Origin: Burkholderiales bacterium RIFOXYD12_FULL_59_19
Lineage (GTDB): Bacteria; Pseudomonadota; Gammaproteobacteria; Burkholderiales; Burkholderiaceae_C
Assembly: GCA_001771065.1 (NCBI GenBank)
Contig: MESQ01000038.1
Coordinates: forward strand, 62,001 to 126,000
Direction: 5' to 3'
DNA: 64,000 nt
Below are positions 49,740-60,459 of this stretch, piece by piece (the first letter of the stretch is position 1; every line of letters starts with the position of its first letter). The notes beneath the pieces are model-generated. The model was not told the origin of the DNA, searched no databases, and saw only the letters and a program-made list of their open reading frames with translations. The translations under genes and the position numbers were made by a program.

Positions 49740-52367
49740 ATGACCGACACAGAAAAACCACATAGCCCCATGATGGCCCAGTACCTGGGCCTCAAGGCAG
49801 ATTATCCCGACACCCTGCTGTTTTACCGCATGGGAGATTTCTACGAGCTGTTTTTTGCGGACGCAGAAAAAGCGGCTCGGCTGCTCAACATCACGCTGAC
49901 GCAGCGTGGCCAGTCTGCGGGTGCCCCGGTGGTGATGGCGGGCGTGCCGTTTCATGCGGTCGACACGTACCTGGCGCGGCTCATCAAGCTGGGTGAATCG
50001 GTGGCCATTTGCGAGCAGGTCGGTGATGTGGCCACCGCCAAAGGCCCGGTGGAACGCAAGGTGGTGAGAGTTGTAACGCCTGGCACGCTGACCGACCTGG
50101 AACTGCTGGGCGACAAGACCGAGTCGATGCTACTGGCGGTGCACCAGGGCGCGCGTAACAGCTGCGGCCTGGCCTGGTTGAGCGTCACGCAAGGCGAGGT
50201 GCATCTGGCCGAGTGTGCGCCAGATGAACTGGCCGACTGGGTGAGCCGAATTGCCCCGGGAGAGCTGATCTTCAGCGCCGGCGCCACCCCAGCGTTCGAG
50301 GCCCGACTGCGCAGCCTGCCCGCGACTGGTGCCATGTCGATCTCGGTGCGGCCTGACTGGCAATTTGAGGCCAGCCTGGGCCAACGCAAGCTGCTGGAGC
50401 ATTTACAAGCCGCCAGCCTGGCACCCTGGCAAGCGCAAGACCTGGTGCAGGCCCAAGCTGCCGCCAGCGCGCTGCTGACCTATGCCGAGCACACCCAGGG
50501 CCGGGCGCTCACCCACATCCACCGCGTGCGGGTGCAACGCGCGGGCGAACTCATCGACCTGCCGCAAAGCACCCGGCGCAACCTGGAACTGCTGCAAACC
50601 CTGCGCGGTGAAGACGCCCCGACCCTGTTTTCCTTGCTCGACACCTGCATGACCGGCATGGGTAGCCGCCTGCTGAAAAGCTGGCTGGTGTCACCCAAGC
50701 GCGACCGCACCGAGGCCCAGCAACGCCTCAGCGCCATTGCCGCCTTGCGTGATGGACCTGCCCTATCGGCTGGCGCGGGACCCTGGGCCAAGCTGCGCGA
50801 CAAGCTCAAGGGCAGCACCGATGTCGAGCGCATCACGGCCCGTATTGCGCTGCGCCAGGTGCGACCACGCGAACTGGTCGGCTTGCAGTTGACCTTGCAA
50901 AAAACCGAACTGCTGGTCCCGGTCCTGCAGGGACTTGAGTCCTATTTGACAACCCTGGCCAGCGGTCTCTTGCCACCGCCCGGCTGCGCAGAATTGATGC
51001 AGCGCGCCATTACAGCCGAGCCCGCCGCGCTGGTGCGCGACGGCGGTGTGATTGCCTCTGGTTTTGACTCGGACCTGGATGAGCTTCGCGCCATCCAGAC
51101 CAATTGCGACAGTTTCCTGCTGGACCTGGAAACCCGAGAAAAAACCCGCACCGGCATTGCCAATTTGCGCGTGCAGTTCAACCGGGTGCATGGCTTTTTC
51201 ATTGAAGTGTCGCAAGGCCAGCTCGACAAGGTGCCCGATGATTACCGCCGTCGCCAGACCCTGAAAAACGCCGAACGCTTCATCACCCCCGAGCTCAAAG
51301 CCTTTGAGGACAAGGCGCTCAGCGCCCAGGAACGTGCCCTGGCGCGCGAAAAATTTCTGTATGAGCAGGTACTCGACCATTTGCAACCCTTTGTCCCCGC
51401 ATTGACCGAACTGGCGCGCGCACTGGCCACACTCGATGCCTTGTGTGCGCTGACCGAGCGCAGCCTGACGCTGGACTGGTATGCGCCCCAATTTGCCAAA
51501 GAACCTTGCCTGGACATTGAGGCCGGGCGCCACCCGGTGGTGCAGGCGCGTCTGGCCGAGACCAGCGTCGGCGCCTTTATTGCCAACGACACCCACCTTG
51601 GTCCCAAGCAGCGCATGCAGATCATCACCGGCCCCAACATGGGCGGTAAATCGACCTACATGCGTCAGATTGCAGTGATCACGCTGCTGGCCAGCATGGG
51701 CAGTTATGTGCCGGCCAGACGCTGTCGCCTGGGGCCGATCGATGCCATCCACACCCGCATTGGCGCGGCCGATGACCTGGCCAACGCCCAGTCGACCTTC
51801 ATGCTGGAAATGACCGAGGCCGCACAGATTTTGCATGCGGCCACGCCCAACTCGTTGGTGTTAATGGATGAAATTGGCCGCGGCACCAGCACCTTTGACG
51901 GCCTGGCCCTGGCCAGTGCCATAGCCACCCAGTTGCATGACAAAACCCAGGCCTACACCCTGTTTGCCACCCACTACTTTGAGTTGACCGAGTTTCCGGC
52001 CAGCCACCATGGCGCGATCAACGTGCATGTCAGCGCCGCCGAGTCGGGCCGCAACATTGTGTTTTTGCACGAAATCCAACCGGGTCCGGCCAGCAAGAGT
52101 TACGGTATCCAGGTGGCACGCCTGGCCGGCATGCCTGCTGCGGTACTGAACCAGGCCCGCCAGACCCTGGAAGCACTGGAGACGCAGGCGTCAACCCAGC
52201 AGGCCCAGATCGACTTGTTCGCGCTACCCACCGTGACCGAGGTCATGACCAGCAGCGCGGTCGACATCGCCCTGGAAGCCATCAACCCCGATGACTTGAG
52301 CCCGAAGGAAGCGCTGGAAGCGCTTTACCAGCTGAAAAAAATGAGCCATGCGGCAACACCCCGCTGA
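49740..52367 (+). CDS. mutS: DNA mismatch repair protein MutS
   Basis: 875 residues from ATG 49740; the open frame starts earlier inside the thioesterase gene without homology. Mismatch-binding domain with [23 protein letters not shown] (the Phe-x-Glu motif is F-Y-E), lever and clamp, then ATPase: Walker [18 protein letters not shown], Walker [20 protein letters not shown], and [10 protein letters not shown]. It recognises mispairs and starts repair with MutL. It is complete, so the many lesions at 1-4332 are not explained by a broken mutS. Confidence 0.96.
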   Translation: MTDTEKPHSPMMAQYLGLKADYPDTLLFYRMGDFYELFFADAEKAARLLNITLTQRGQSAGAPVVMAGVPFHAVDTYLARLIKLGESVAICEQVGDVATAKGPVERKVVRVVTPGTLTDLELLGDKTESMLLAVHQGARNSCGLAWLSVTQGEVHLAECAPDELADWVSRIAPGELIFSAGATPAFEARLRSLPATGAMSISVRPDWQFEASLGQRKLLEHLQAASLAPWQAQDLVQAQAAASALLTYAEHTQGRALTHIHRVRVQRAGELIDLPQSTRRNLELLQTLRGEDAPTLFSLLDTCMTGMGSRLLKSWLVSPKRDRTEAQQRLSAIAALRDGPALSAGAGPWAKLRDKLKGSTDVERITARIALRQVRPRELVGLQLTLQKTELLVPVLQGLESYLTTLASGLLPPPGCAELMQRAITAEPAALVRDGGVIASGFDSDLDELRAIQTNCDSFLLDLETREKTRTGIANLRVQFNRVHGFFIEVSQGQLDKVPDDYRRRQTLKNAERFITPELKAFEDKALSAQERALAREKFLYEQVLDHLQPFVPALTELARALATLDALCALTERSLTLDWYAPQFAKEPCLDIEAGRHPVVQARLAETSVGAFIANDTHLGPKQRMQIITGPNMGGKSTYMRQIAVITLLASMGSYVPARRCRLGPIDAIHTRIGAADDLANAQSTFMLEMTEAAQILHAATPNSLVLMDEIGRGTSTFDGLALASAIATQLHDKTQAYTLFATHYFELTEFPASHHGAINVHVSAAESGRNIVFLHEIQPGPASKSYGIQVARLAGMPAAVLNQARQTLEALETQASTQQAQIDLFALPTVTEVMTSSAVDIALEAINPDDLSPKEALEALYQLKKMSHAATPR

Positions 52368-52485
52368 CTGGGCCATGTCCCCGATCTCGTTGAGCAACAC
52401 CGTTCCCGAAATTTTGCAGGCATTGCCAAAGTGTCAGCGCATCCATCGAATGCCCGGCGCAGCAGCCCGCGTTCAATCGCCGCCC

Positions 52486-52860
52486 TTACTCAGCTTGCAG
52501 CAATGGTTCTTTTAACTCACCACGGTCAATCAGTGCCTTGAGCTCGCTGGCGCCACCCACCAACACGCCTTTGACGAACACCATCGGAAAGGTGGGCCAA
52601 CCGGTCCACATCTTGAGTGCATTTCGCTCACGCCAGGTATTGAAATAGTTGCCGTACTCCAAGTACTTGTAAGGCTGGTTCACCACGTCCAGCGCCTTAC
52701 GGGCCTTCTTGGGGAAAGGGTTCCACCCCATACCAACCACCACCACATCGTTGTCCCTGACCGCTGCCATAACCTCCTGAACAATCGCCTGTTGATGGCC
52801 CGCGACCTTGCTGCGGATCGCAGGATGCATCTGTGTTTCGTCAAGAATCGGGCGTGGCAT
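52486..52860 (-). CDS. Glutaredoxin-like protein without the active-site cysteine
   Basis: 124 residues. The fold signatures of glutaredoxins are visible: VVVVGMGWNPFPKKARKALD at the active-site strand and helix, and the cis-Pro/GG region GWPTFPMVFVKGVLVGGASELKALIDRGEL. The CxxC or CGFS motif is replaced by GWNPFP, so no Cys is available. It cannot act as a classical thiol reductase; a binding or regulatory role is more likely. Single gene upstream (in its own orientation) of nothing obvious; the tRNA-Pro follows in the plus direction. Confidence 0.75.
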   Translation of the reverse strand: MPRPILDETQMHPAIRSKVAGHQQAIVQEVMAAVRDNDVVVVGMGWNPFPKKARKALDVVNQPYKYLEYGNYFNTWRERNALKMWTGWPTFPMVFVKGVLVGGASELKALIDRGELKEPLLQAE

Positions 52861-52943
52861 GGAAAACTCCGGAAGGGTTAAGGCATGGCAGTATCGCCTT
52901 TATGGGTCACTTCAAGCCTCATCACGGAAAAGCGCACATGAAA

Positions 52944-52976
52944 AAGGCCCTTAAGAATCACTCCTTAAAGGCCTTT
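52944..52976 (-). terminator. Rho-independent terminator of tRNA-Pro
   Basis: On the minus strand AAGGCCTTTAAGG and CTTAAGGGCCTT pair imperfectly around a short loop, followed by TTTTT. It lies 12 bp downstream of the tRNA 3' end. Confidence 0.75.
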
Positions 52977-52987
52977 GTACAATGTAA

Positions 52988-53064
<77 letters not shown>

Positions 53065-53139
53065 ACTCGCATATTGTAATCGCTGAAGCCGCTGTTTTTG
53101 AACGATACCGCCCGTGCAATCACCTTGCATCACCGTTAA

Positions 53140-53904
53140 ATGACACACGCCCACGTCCCGTTGCCCTGGCTTGCCAGCGGCGAAGCTTTTCCGCCGGTCA
53201 ACACGGCCTGGGGATGTAACACCGTAGCCCCTGGCCTGTTGTGCGCCGGGGCAGATTTGTCGGTCACTACGCTCCAAAACGCTTACCAAAATGGCATTTT
53301 TCCATGGTTCAGCAGCGACCAACCCATTCTGTGGTGGAGTCCGGAGCCACGTATGGTGCTTGAAGTCGATCGATTCAAGCTATCACTCTCGCTGAAAAAA
53401 ACCCTGAAAAAATTTGTCCATCAACCAGACTGCGAAATCCGCATTGACAGCGCCTTTGCACGCGTCATACAAGCCTGCGCGTCCAGCCCCAGACATGGTG
53501 ACGACGGTACCTGGATCCTGCCCGACATGATCAACGCCTACATCGACCTGCACCATGCGGGTTTTGCCCACAGTATTGAAACCTGGATCAAGGGTGAACT
53601 GGCAGGCGGCCTGTATTGCGTCGCGCTGGGGCAAGCAGTGTTTGGCGAGTCGATGTTTTACCGCCAGCCCGATGCCTCCAAAATTGCCTTGGCGGCCCTG
53701 GTCAGTCTGTGCCGCCAGCATCAGATCAGCCAAATTGATTGTCAACAAAACACCTCGCATCTCAAGTCTTTGGGTGCGCACGAAATACCCAGATCGGTGT
53801 TTGTCAAGCGGGTTCAGGCCCTGGCTCAGGGCCCGACCATAGACTGGCATTTTCAGTCCCTATACTGGCAACACTTCTTTGCATTCAAAACGGCTTTAGT
53901 GTGA
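53140..53904 (+). CDS. aat: Leucyl/phenylalanyl-tRNA-protein transferase
   Basis: 254 residues. Family motifs PLPWLASGEAFPP, GLLCAGADLSVTTLQNAYQNGIFPWFSSDQPILWWSPEPRMVL, GTWILPDMINAYIDLHHAGFAHSIETW, GLYCVALGQAVFGESMFYRQPDASKIALAALV and IDCQQNTSHLKSLGAHEIPR. It attaches Leu or Phe to proteins with N-terminal Lys/Arg, marking them for ClpAP. Its TGA overlaps the GTG start of the next transferase. Confidence 0.95.
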   Translation: MTHAHVPLPWLASGEAFPPVNTAWGCNTVAPGLLCAGADLSVTTLQNAYQNGIFPWFSSDQPILWWSPEPRMVLEVDRFKLSLSLKKTLKKFVHQPDCEIRIDSAFARVIQACASSPRHGDDGTWILPDMINAYIDLHHAGFAHSIETWIKGELAGGLYCVALGQAVFGESMFYRQPDASKIALAALVSLCRQHQISQIDCQQNTSHLKSLGAHEIPRSVFVKRVQALAQGPTIDWHFQSLYWQHFFAFKTALV

Positions 53905-54683
53905 ATCAGTCCCAGGAAACAGCACTCAAAACGCTTCAGTTCTATGCCACGGCAAACTACCCTTGCAGTTATCTTGACGGGCAGTTGGCCCGCTCGCAGG
54001 TGGCCACACCTGCACACCTGATCGATACGGCAGCTTATTCGGCGTTGATACGTAATGGTTTTCGGCGCAGTGGCTTGTTTTTTTACCGTCCGCATTGTGA
54101 TCACTGCCAAGCGTGTCAGTCATTGCGCGTACCGGTGGCAGACTTCCGGCCTGATCGGAGTCAAAAACGTGCCTGGTTACAGCATCATCATTTAACGACC
54201 ACCATCAACGCCCCATTTTTCTCTGCAGAGCACTTTGCCCTGTTCCAGCGCTACCAACAGGCACGTCACCCAAGTGGCGGTATGGATGCCGATGACAGGG
54301 CACAGTACCAGGACTTTCTCATCGACAGCCATGTTGACTCCCTGCTGGTCGAATTTCGCGAACCATCACCCGGCAACGCGCCCGGCGTTCTTAAAATGGT
54401 CGCCATCATCGACCAGCTCGACGAGAGCATGTCTGCGGTTTACACCTTTTTTGAACCTGAGCCTGGCCATTCTTATGGCACTTACAACGTGCTTTGGCAG
54501 ATCCAGCAAGCCAAAGCCAGAGGTTTGACCTATCTTTACCTAGGGTATTGGGTCGAAAACAGCCCAAAGATGTCTTACAAAACACGCTTCAAGCCGTTTG
54601 AACTTTTGATCCAAAACCGGTGGCTTGTGATGGACCACAAGATGGACATCCATCATTTACCCCATGAAAATTTCACAAGGTAA
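53901..54683 (+). CDS. bpt: Arginyl/leucyl-tRNA-protein transferase (Ate/Bpt family)
   Basis: 260 residues from GTG 53901, sharing GTGA with the aat stop; the open frame extends further back only as an artefact. Family features: N-terminal CSYLDGQLARSQ, YRPHCDHCQACQSLRVPVADF with a Cys cluster, HPSGGMDADDRAQYQDFL, AVYTFFEPEPGHSYGTYNVLWQI and YLYLGYWVENSPKMSYKTRFKPFELL. It adds Leu (Bpt) to N-terminal Asp/Glu. With Aat it forms the N-degron tagging pair common in proteobacteria. Confidence 0.92.
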   Translation: MNQSQETALKTLQFYATANYPCSYLDGQLARSQVATPAHLIDTAAYSALIRNGFRRSGLFFYRPHCDHCQACQSLRVPVADFRPDRSQKRAWLQHHHLTTTINAPFFSAEHFALFQRYQQARHPSGGMDADDRAQYQDFLIDSHVDSLLVEFREPSPGNAPGVLKMVAIIDQLDESMSAVYTFFEPEPGHSYGTYNVLWQIQQAKARGLTYLYLGYWVENSPKMSYKTRFKPFELLIQNRWLVMDHKMDIHHLPHENFTR

Positions 54684-54709
54684 AATCAAATCAATCCTTC
54701 ATATCTTGC

Positions 54710-55498
54710 ATGCGAAAAATTGACTCCCCCCTACCCGCCACACCAGCCATCCAGGTCATTGAACGCATGATGACCCTGATGGATGTGCTGGCCTCCCAGG
54801 AAGAGGCCATTTCACTCAAAGAAATCAGCGCCAAAACCGGTCTCCACCCCTCCACAGCACACCGTATTTTGAATGACCTCGTGCTGGGGCGTTATGTCGA
54901 CCATCCCCAAGCCGGCAGTTACCGCCTGGGCATGCGCCTGCTGGAATTGGGCAATCTGGTCAAGAATCGGTTGAATGTGCGTGACGCCGCACTTGATCCA
55001 ATGCGGGAATTGCACCGCCTGACGCAACAAGCGGTGAACCTCAGCATCCGCCAGGGCGACGAAATCATTTACGTGGAAAGAGCCTACAGCGAACGCTCGG
55101 GCATGCAGGTGATCCGTGCCATTGGCGGGCGAGCGCCCTTGCACCTAACATCGGTAGGGAAATTATTTCTGGCAGCCGATGATGCCCAAAAAGTCCGGGC
55201 TTATGCATTACGCACCGGCCTCAGTGGTCACACACGTAACAGCCTGACGCAACTGCCGGCACTTGAGCGCGAGCTTGCCAAAGTGCGCCGTGATGGTTAT
55301 GCCAGTGACAATGAAGAACTGGAACTGGGGGTACGCTGCATGGCAGCCGGCATTCTGGATGACCAGGGTAAGCTGGTGGCGGGTTTGTCAATTTCGGCGC
55401 CGGCAGGTCGGCTGGACGAGTCGTGGTTGCCCAAACTCAGAGCGACGGCCCAGGAAATCTCTGCCAACCTGGGAAGCCGGTCAAGCAACGCAGCCTGA
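54710..55498 (+). CDS. IclR-family transcriptional regulator
   Basis: 262 residues. N-terminal winged helix (about 17-85): MTLMDVLASQEEAISLKEISAKTGLHPSTAHRILNDLVLGRYVDHPQAGSYRLGMRLLELG. C-terminal IclR effector domain with INLS-like VNLSIRQGDEIIYVERAYSERSGMQVIRAIGGRAPLHLTSVGKLFLA and CMAAGILDDQGKLVAGLSISAPAGRLDE. The ligand is unknown. No obvious target gene is adjacent, apart from the pbpG gene which converges with it (stop codons nearly abut). Confidence 0.87.
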   Translation: MRKIDSPLPATPAIQVIERMMTLMDVLASQEEAISLKEISAKTGLHPSTAHRILNDLVLGRYVDHPQAGSYRLGMRLLELGNLVKNRLNVRDAALDPMRELHRLTQQAVNLSIRQGDEIIYVERAYSERSGMQVIRAIGGRAPLHLTSVGKLFLAADDAQKVRAYALRTGLSGHTRNSLTQLPALERELAKVRRDGYASDNEELELGVRCMAAGILDDQGKLVAGLSISAPAGRLDESWLPKLRATAQEISANLGSRSSNAA

Positions 55499-56566
55499 TC
55501 AGCCGCCAGCCAGTCGCGTGTCACTTTTGAGGACCGTCGCATTGGCGGCCGATTCGACCCAATGACGCACGCGCTCGGCGTCGCCCAAACGGCTCAATTT
55601 GCCGGCAGAGTCCAGGAAGATCATGATCAATTGCCGACCTGCCACCTTGGTCTGCATCACCAGACAACGCCCAGCTTCGGAGATGTAACCTGTTTTTTGC
55701 AGGCCAATGTCCCAACTCGGATTCTTAACCAGTCGATTGGTATTGTTGAACTGCAGCACCCGATTGCCAACCGACACCTGATGACCTGTTGAGGTTGTCA
55801 ACTCGCGCAGCAAAGGCTGCTGATGTGCGGCATCAACCAACTTGACCAGATCACGCGCACTGGACATATTGCTGCTGGACAAGCCCGTGGGTTCCACATA
55901 GCGGGTATCTTTCATACCCAACAACTGCGCTTTGTGGTTCATCAGTCTGGTAAAAACGACCAAGCCGCCGGGGTAGGTACGACCCAGCGCGTGCGCAGCA
56001 CGGTTTTCGCTGGACATCAAAGCAAGGTGCAGCAACTCCCCACGGCTCAGGCTGGTTCCGACACGTAATCTGGAGCTACTCCATTTTTCGGTATCGACAT
56101 CTTCCTGGGTGATGGTAATCATTGCATCCATGGGCAAATTGGCGTCACTGACAATCAAACCCGTCATCAATTTGGTCAGCGAAGCAATAGGCAGCACCGC
56201 CTGGTCATTTTTGCTGATCAACACCTCCTGGGTGTCCTGGTCAATCACCAGCGCCACACTGGACTTGAGGTTGAGGTCGTCAACGGCGTGGTGCAAACCT
56301 GCCAACTGACCAAAAGAAGGTTTTGCAGGCCTGACCATCGCGACAGCAGTTGCTTTGCGCTTGCTTGCGACAAATTTTTTGGTGACTCTGCGCTTGGCCA
56401 CCACCGCCGACTTTTTATGCTTGCTGACTTGTGTTTTATGTGTTTTTTGTGTTTTGGTGGGGGCAGCGTGAACCGCTGGAGCCAAGGCAAACCAACTCAA
56501 CAAGCTCAAAAGACAAATCAGACCCCGCACTTTTTTACCGAATAAGTGGGATAGATCGGTGGTCAT
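55499..56566 (-). CDS. pbpG: D-alanyl-D-alanine endopeptidase (S11 family, PbpG-like)
   Basis: 355 residues from ATG 56566 with AAGGAG eight bases upstream. Signal peptide about 1-34 (LICLLSLLSWFALAPAVHA), followed by a Lys-rich linker (KTQKTHKTQVSKHKKS). Then the penicillin-binding triad: SLTK in ASLTKLMTG, SSENRAA (SxN) and KTG in LQKTGYISEAG. It cleaves peptidoglycan cross-links in the periplasm. The basic linker may bind cell wall or teichoic-like anions. It lies downstream of leuA, same direction, but with a gap of about 100 bp. Confidence 0.88.
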   Translation of the reverse strand: MTTDLSHLFGKKVRGLICLLSLLSWFALAPAVHAAPTKTQKTHKTQVSKHKKSAVVAKRRVTKKFVASKRKATAVAMVRPAKPSFGQLAGLHHAVDDLNLKSSVALVIDQDTQEVLISKNDQAVLPIASLTKLMTGLIVSDANLPMDAMITITQEDVDTEKWSSSRLRVGTSLSRGELLHLALMSSENRAAHALGRTYPGGLVVFTRLMNHKAQLLGMKDTRYVEPTGLSSSNMSSARDLVKLVDAAHQQPLLRELTTSTGHQVSVGNRVLQFNNTNRLVKNPSWDIGLQKTGYISEAGRCLVMQTKVAGRQLIMIFLDSAGKLSRLGDAERVRHWVESAANATVLKSDTRLAGG

Positions 56567-56669
56567 GAACGCGTCTCCTTGAAGCCAGTTAGCAGGGGGG
56601 GTCAGTTTAAACACAAAAGTCCAGTCGCAGCAAGCACTTACACAATTTTGTTAAACCAGTTTGCATCCA

Positions 56670-58208
56670 TCAGCCCTGGGCCGCCACCCGCTCTGCCTGA
56701 CTCTGGAGTTTGTTCAGGGCGCTCAGGTAGGCTTTGGCGGACGCCACCACAATATCGGGGTCGGCACCCACGCCATTCACGATGCGGCCACTGCTTTGCA
56801 GGCGCACGGTCACCTCACCCTGGCTCTCGGTCGAGCCGCTGATGGCATTGACCGAATACAGCACCATCTCGGCACCACTTTTAACATTCGCCTCAATGGC
56901 TTTGAGCGAGGCGTCCACCGGCCCATTGCCGTTGGCCGTGCCCGTGACTTCCTTGCCACTAATGGTCATGACCACGGTGGCCTGCGGCATCTCGCCGGTC
57001 TCGCTGTGCTGCGACAAGGAGACAAAACCAAACTGATCATGGCTCTGGGCCACATTTTCTTCACTCACCAGGGCCAGAATGTCCTCGTCAAAAATCTCAC
57101 TCTTGCGATCAGCGAGTTCCTTGAATTTGGCAAAGGCCAGGTTCACATCAACTTCGCTGTCCATTTGTACACCCAGCTCCAACAGGCGCTGTTTGAACGC
57201 ATTGCGCCCGCTCAGCTTGCCCAGCACGATCTTGTTGGCCGTCCAACCCACGTCTTCAGCGCGCATGATCTCATAGGTGTCGCGCGCCTTCATCATGCCG
57301 TCCTGGTGAATACCTGAAGCATGGGCAAAGGCGTTGGCACCCACAATGGCCTTGTTGGGCTGTACCACAAAACCCGTGGTCTGGCTCACCATGCGGCTGG
57401 CTGCCAGAATCTGGGTGGCGTCCACACCGACGTCCAGATCAAAATAATCGCGCCGTGTACGCAATGCCATCACCACCTCTTCCAGACTGCAGTTGCCGGC
57501 ACGTTCACCCAGACCGTTGATGGTGCATTCAATCTGGCGTGCGCCGCCAATCATGACACCGGCCAGCGAGTTGGCCACCGCCATACCCAGGTCATTATGG
57601 CAATGCACCGACCAAATGGCTTTGTCAGCATTTGGCACACGCTCACGCAGGCGCTTGATGAAGTTGCCATACAGTTCGGGAATGGCATAACCCACGGTGT
57701 CGGGCACGTTGATGGTGGTCGCCCCTTCCTTGATCACGGCTTCAATCACCCGGCACAAAAAGTCTTCTTCACTGCGGTAGGCGTCTTCGGCACTGAATTC
57801 AATATCGGCCACCCGGTTACGGGCAAAACGCACGGCCAGTTTGGCCTGCTCCAGCACCTGCTCGGGCGTCATGCGGAGTTTCTTTTCCATGTGCACAGGC
57901 GACGTCGCAATGAAGGTATGAATCCGCGCCCGGTTGGCGCCTTGCACCGCGTCGGCTGCCAGTGTGATGTCACGGTCATTGGCACGTGACAAGGAACACA
58001 CGGTGGAGTCCTTGATCGCATGGGCAATGGCCTTGATGGCCTCAAAATCACCATTGGAACTGGCCGCAAAACCGGCTTCGATGACATCGACTTTCAGTCG
58101 TTCCAGTTGCCGGGCAATGCGCAATTTTTCGTCACGGGTCATGGAGGCACCGGGCGACTGCTCGCCGTCACGCAAGGTGGTGTCAAAAATTACCAATTTG
58201 TCTGACAT
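56670..58208 (-). CDS. leuA: 2-isopropylmalate synthase
   Basis: 512 residues, SD AGGAG seven bases before ATG. HMGL-type TIM barrel: [30 protein letters not shown], the metal-binding [41 protein letters not shown] and [17 protein letters not shown]-terminal regulatory LeuA dimer domain from about residue 400 binds leucine for feedback inhibition. It condenses acetyl-CoA with 2-oxoisovalerate, the first step of leucine synthesis. It is preceded by a Leu-codon attenuator (58259-58365). Confidence 0.95.
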   Translation of the reverse strand: MSDKLVIFDTTLRDGEQSPGASMTRDEKLRIARQLERLKVDVIEAGFAASSNGDFEAIKAIAHAIKDSTVCSLSRANDRDITLAADAVQGANRARIHTFIATSPVHMEKKLRMTPEQVLEQAKLAVRFARNRVADIEFSAEDAYRSEEDFLCRVIEAVIKEGATTINVPDTVGYAIPELYGNFIKRLRERVPNADKAIWSVHCHNDLGMAVANSLAGVMIGGARQIECTINGLGERAGNCSLEEVVMALRTRRDYFDLDVGVDATQILAASRMVSQTTGFVVQPNKAIVGANAFAHASGIHQDGMMKARDTYEIMRAEDVGWTANKIVLGKLSGRNAFKQRLLELGVQMDSEVDVNLAFAKFKELADRKSEIFDEDILALVSEENVAQSHDQFGFVSLSQHSETGEMPQATVVMTISGKEVTGTANGNGPVDASLKAIEANVKSGAEMVLYSVNAISGSTESQGEVTVRLQSSGRIVNGVGADPDIVVASAKAYLSALNKLQSQAERVAAQG

Positions 58209-58258
58209 GTCATTTCTCCTGGGCTATTTACAAAGGCGTTTAAAAGGGTCTGGGCAAC

Positions 58259-58291
58259 AAAAAAGCCCGTCGCGGATGCTGACGGGCTTTT
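58259..58291 (-). terminator. Attenuator terminator ahead of leuA
   Basis: On the minus strand AAAAGCCCGTC pairs with GACGGGCTTTT around a 9-base loop, followed by TTTTTTG. It lies 20 bp after the leader peptide stop and about 50 bp before leuA, the position of a transcription attenuator. Confidence 0.8.
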
Positions 58292-58311
58292 GGGGTTGAT
58301 GCAATCACGCG

Positions 58312-58365
58312 CTAACCACTCCGCCCGCAGGACGTTAGGTTTAGCAATAGTGAAATTGAATGCAT
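58312..58365 (-). CDS. leuL: leuA leader peptide
   Basis: A 17-codon ORF, MHSISLLLNLTSCGRSG and TAG, starting at ATG 58365. Leu codons 6-8 and 10 are CTA TTG CTA ... CTA; CTA is a rare codon in this GC-rich genome. The stop is followed by a terminator hairpin. In the classical mechanism, ribosomes stalling on Leu codons prevent the terminator forming and let leuA be transcribed when leucine is low. No SD is clear (weak GAAG, 3 bases before ATG). TATATT ten bases upstream of the ATG could be a -10 box, which would make the leader nearly leaderless. Confidence 0.7.
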   Translation of the reverse strand: MHSISLLLNLTSCGRSG

Positions 58366-58390
58366 GGCTTCAATATAACACAGCGCACCA

Positions 58391-59206
58391 TCATTGATGC
58401 AGGCCGCGTTCATCAGGTTCGTCTGTCGACGTGCTGATGACGCTGGTGGGAATACCCTTGGCCTTGCGCCAGAAATAAATCACGTAACCACTCAGGCCAT
58501 ACAGCACAAACAAGGCAAACATCACGATGGGCGGGTCAATGTTGATGATGGCAATACCAATGGCGATCAGCACAATCACCACAAAAGGCACACTGCGTTT
58601 CATCTGGATGTCCTTGAAACTGTAAAACGGCACATTGGTCACCATGGTCAACCCGGCATACAAGCACACGGCAAACATCGGCCAGGCCCATTGTGGTCCG
58701 GCACTGCCCAAATCGGTCAGCACCCAAATAAAACCGGCCACCAGCGCGGCGGCGGCGGGCGACGGCAAACCCTGAAAATAACGTTTGTCGACCACCGCCG
58801 TATTGACGTTGAAGCGTGCCAGCCGCAGGGCTGCGCAAGCACAATACACAAACGCAGCAATCCAGCCCCAGCGACCCAGCCCCTTGAGTGCCCACACATA
58901 AGCGATCAGCGCGGGCGCCGCGCCAAACGACACCATGTCGGACAGCGAGTCCATCTGCTCGCCAAAGGCGCTTTGGGTGTTGGTCATACGCGCCACGCGA
59001 CCGTCCAGGCTATCAAGCACCATGGCGCAAAAAATCCCGACCGCGGCCAAGTCAAAACGGCCGTTGATCGCCATCACAATGGCGTAAAAGCCGCCAAAAA
59101 GTGCTGCCAGCGTAAAGAGGTTGGGCAGGATGTAGATGCCTTTGCGACGCTTTTTCAGCATCACACCGTCTACATGATCCGTATTGTGTGTGTTCACATC
59201 GTCCAT
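58391..59206 (-). CDS. pssA: CDP-diacylglycerol-serine O-phosphatidyltransferase
   Basis: 271 residues with several membrane helices. The CDP-alcohol phosphatidyltransferase motif DG-x2-AR-x8-G-x3-D-x3-D is complete: LDGRVARMTNTQSAFGEQMDSLSDMVSFG (about residues 67-95). The N-terminus is cytosolic and basic (MLKKRRKGIYILPNLFTLAALFGGF). It makes phosphatidylserine for phosphatidylethanolamine. It lies between ilvC and leuA on the same strand, a linkage common in Betaproteobacteria. Confidence 0.93.
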   Translation of the reverse strand: MDDVNTHNTDHVDGVMLKKRRKGIYILPNLFTLAALFGGFYAIVMAINGRFDLAAVGIFCAMVLDSLDGRVARMTNTQSAFGEQMDSLSDMVSFGAAPALIAYVWALKGLGRWGWIAAFVYCACAALRLARFNVNTAVVDKRYFQGLPSPAAAALVAGFIWVLTDLGSAGPQWAWPMFAVCLYAGLTMVTNVPFYSFKDIQMKRSVPFVVIVLIAIGIAIINIDPPIVMFALFVLYGLSGYVIYFWRKAKGIPTSVISTSTDEPDERGLHQ

Positions 59207-59234
59207 TCATTGTGTTCAGGATGACGCCCATAAT

Positions 59235-59262
59235 AACAAAGGCTACCGAAGTAGCCTTTGTT
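59235..59262 (-). terminator. Hairpin after ilvC with 12-bp stem and UUCG loop
   Basis: On the minus strand AACAAAGGCTAC-TTCG-GTAGCCTTTGTT is a perfect 12-bp stem with a TTCG tetraloop, followed by ATTATGG. It is 18 bp after the ilvC stop. The poor T-run suggests that it may be an mRNA-end or pausing structure as much as a strong terminator. Confidence 0.7.
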
Positions 59263-59279
59263 CTGAAAACACGCAGCGA

Positions 59280-60299
<1,020 letters not shown>

Positions 60300-60326
60300 T
60301 CACTCCGTTGTAAAAAAGATAAATAA

Positions 60327-60459
60327 GTTTGCGGGACAGATCTTTAGCTCTGTCCCCAACTGATTAAGGCGGGACAGACCAAGATTTGCGCAGCAAATTT
60401 GCTCTGTCCTCAACTGACTAAACCCTGCGGGACAGATCTTTAGCCCTGTCCCCAACCCA
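60327..60459. repeat. Three tandem copies of a GGGACAGA ... TCTGTCCC hairpin unit
   Basis: Units start at 60331, 60369 and 60427 with GCGGGACAGA. Unit 1 is GGGACAGA-8-TCTGTCCC; unit 2 has a longer loop (GGACAGA ... TCTGTCC); unit 3 is GGGACAG-10-CTGTCCC. Between them runs AACTGA-TAA. The array lies between ilvH and ilvC, and the sequence around the ilvH stop (GCGGGTTTAG) also recurs after unit 2. Confidence 0.8.

Noticed and set aside
53739-53900. Upstream extension of the arginyl/leucyl transferase gene
   Set aside because: Lies wholly inside aat in another frame and has no homology; the GTG at 53901 overlapping the aat stop gives the family N-terminus.
60327-60459. CRISPR-like array
   Set aside because: Only three units, uneven spacing, each unit is itself a hairpin with unlike loops, and no cas gene in the window.
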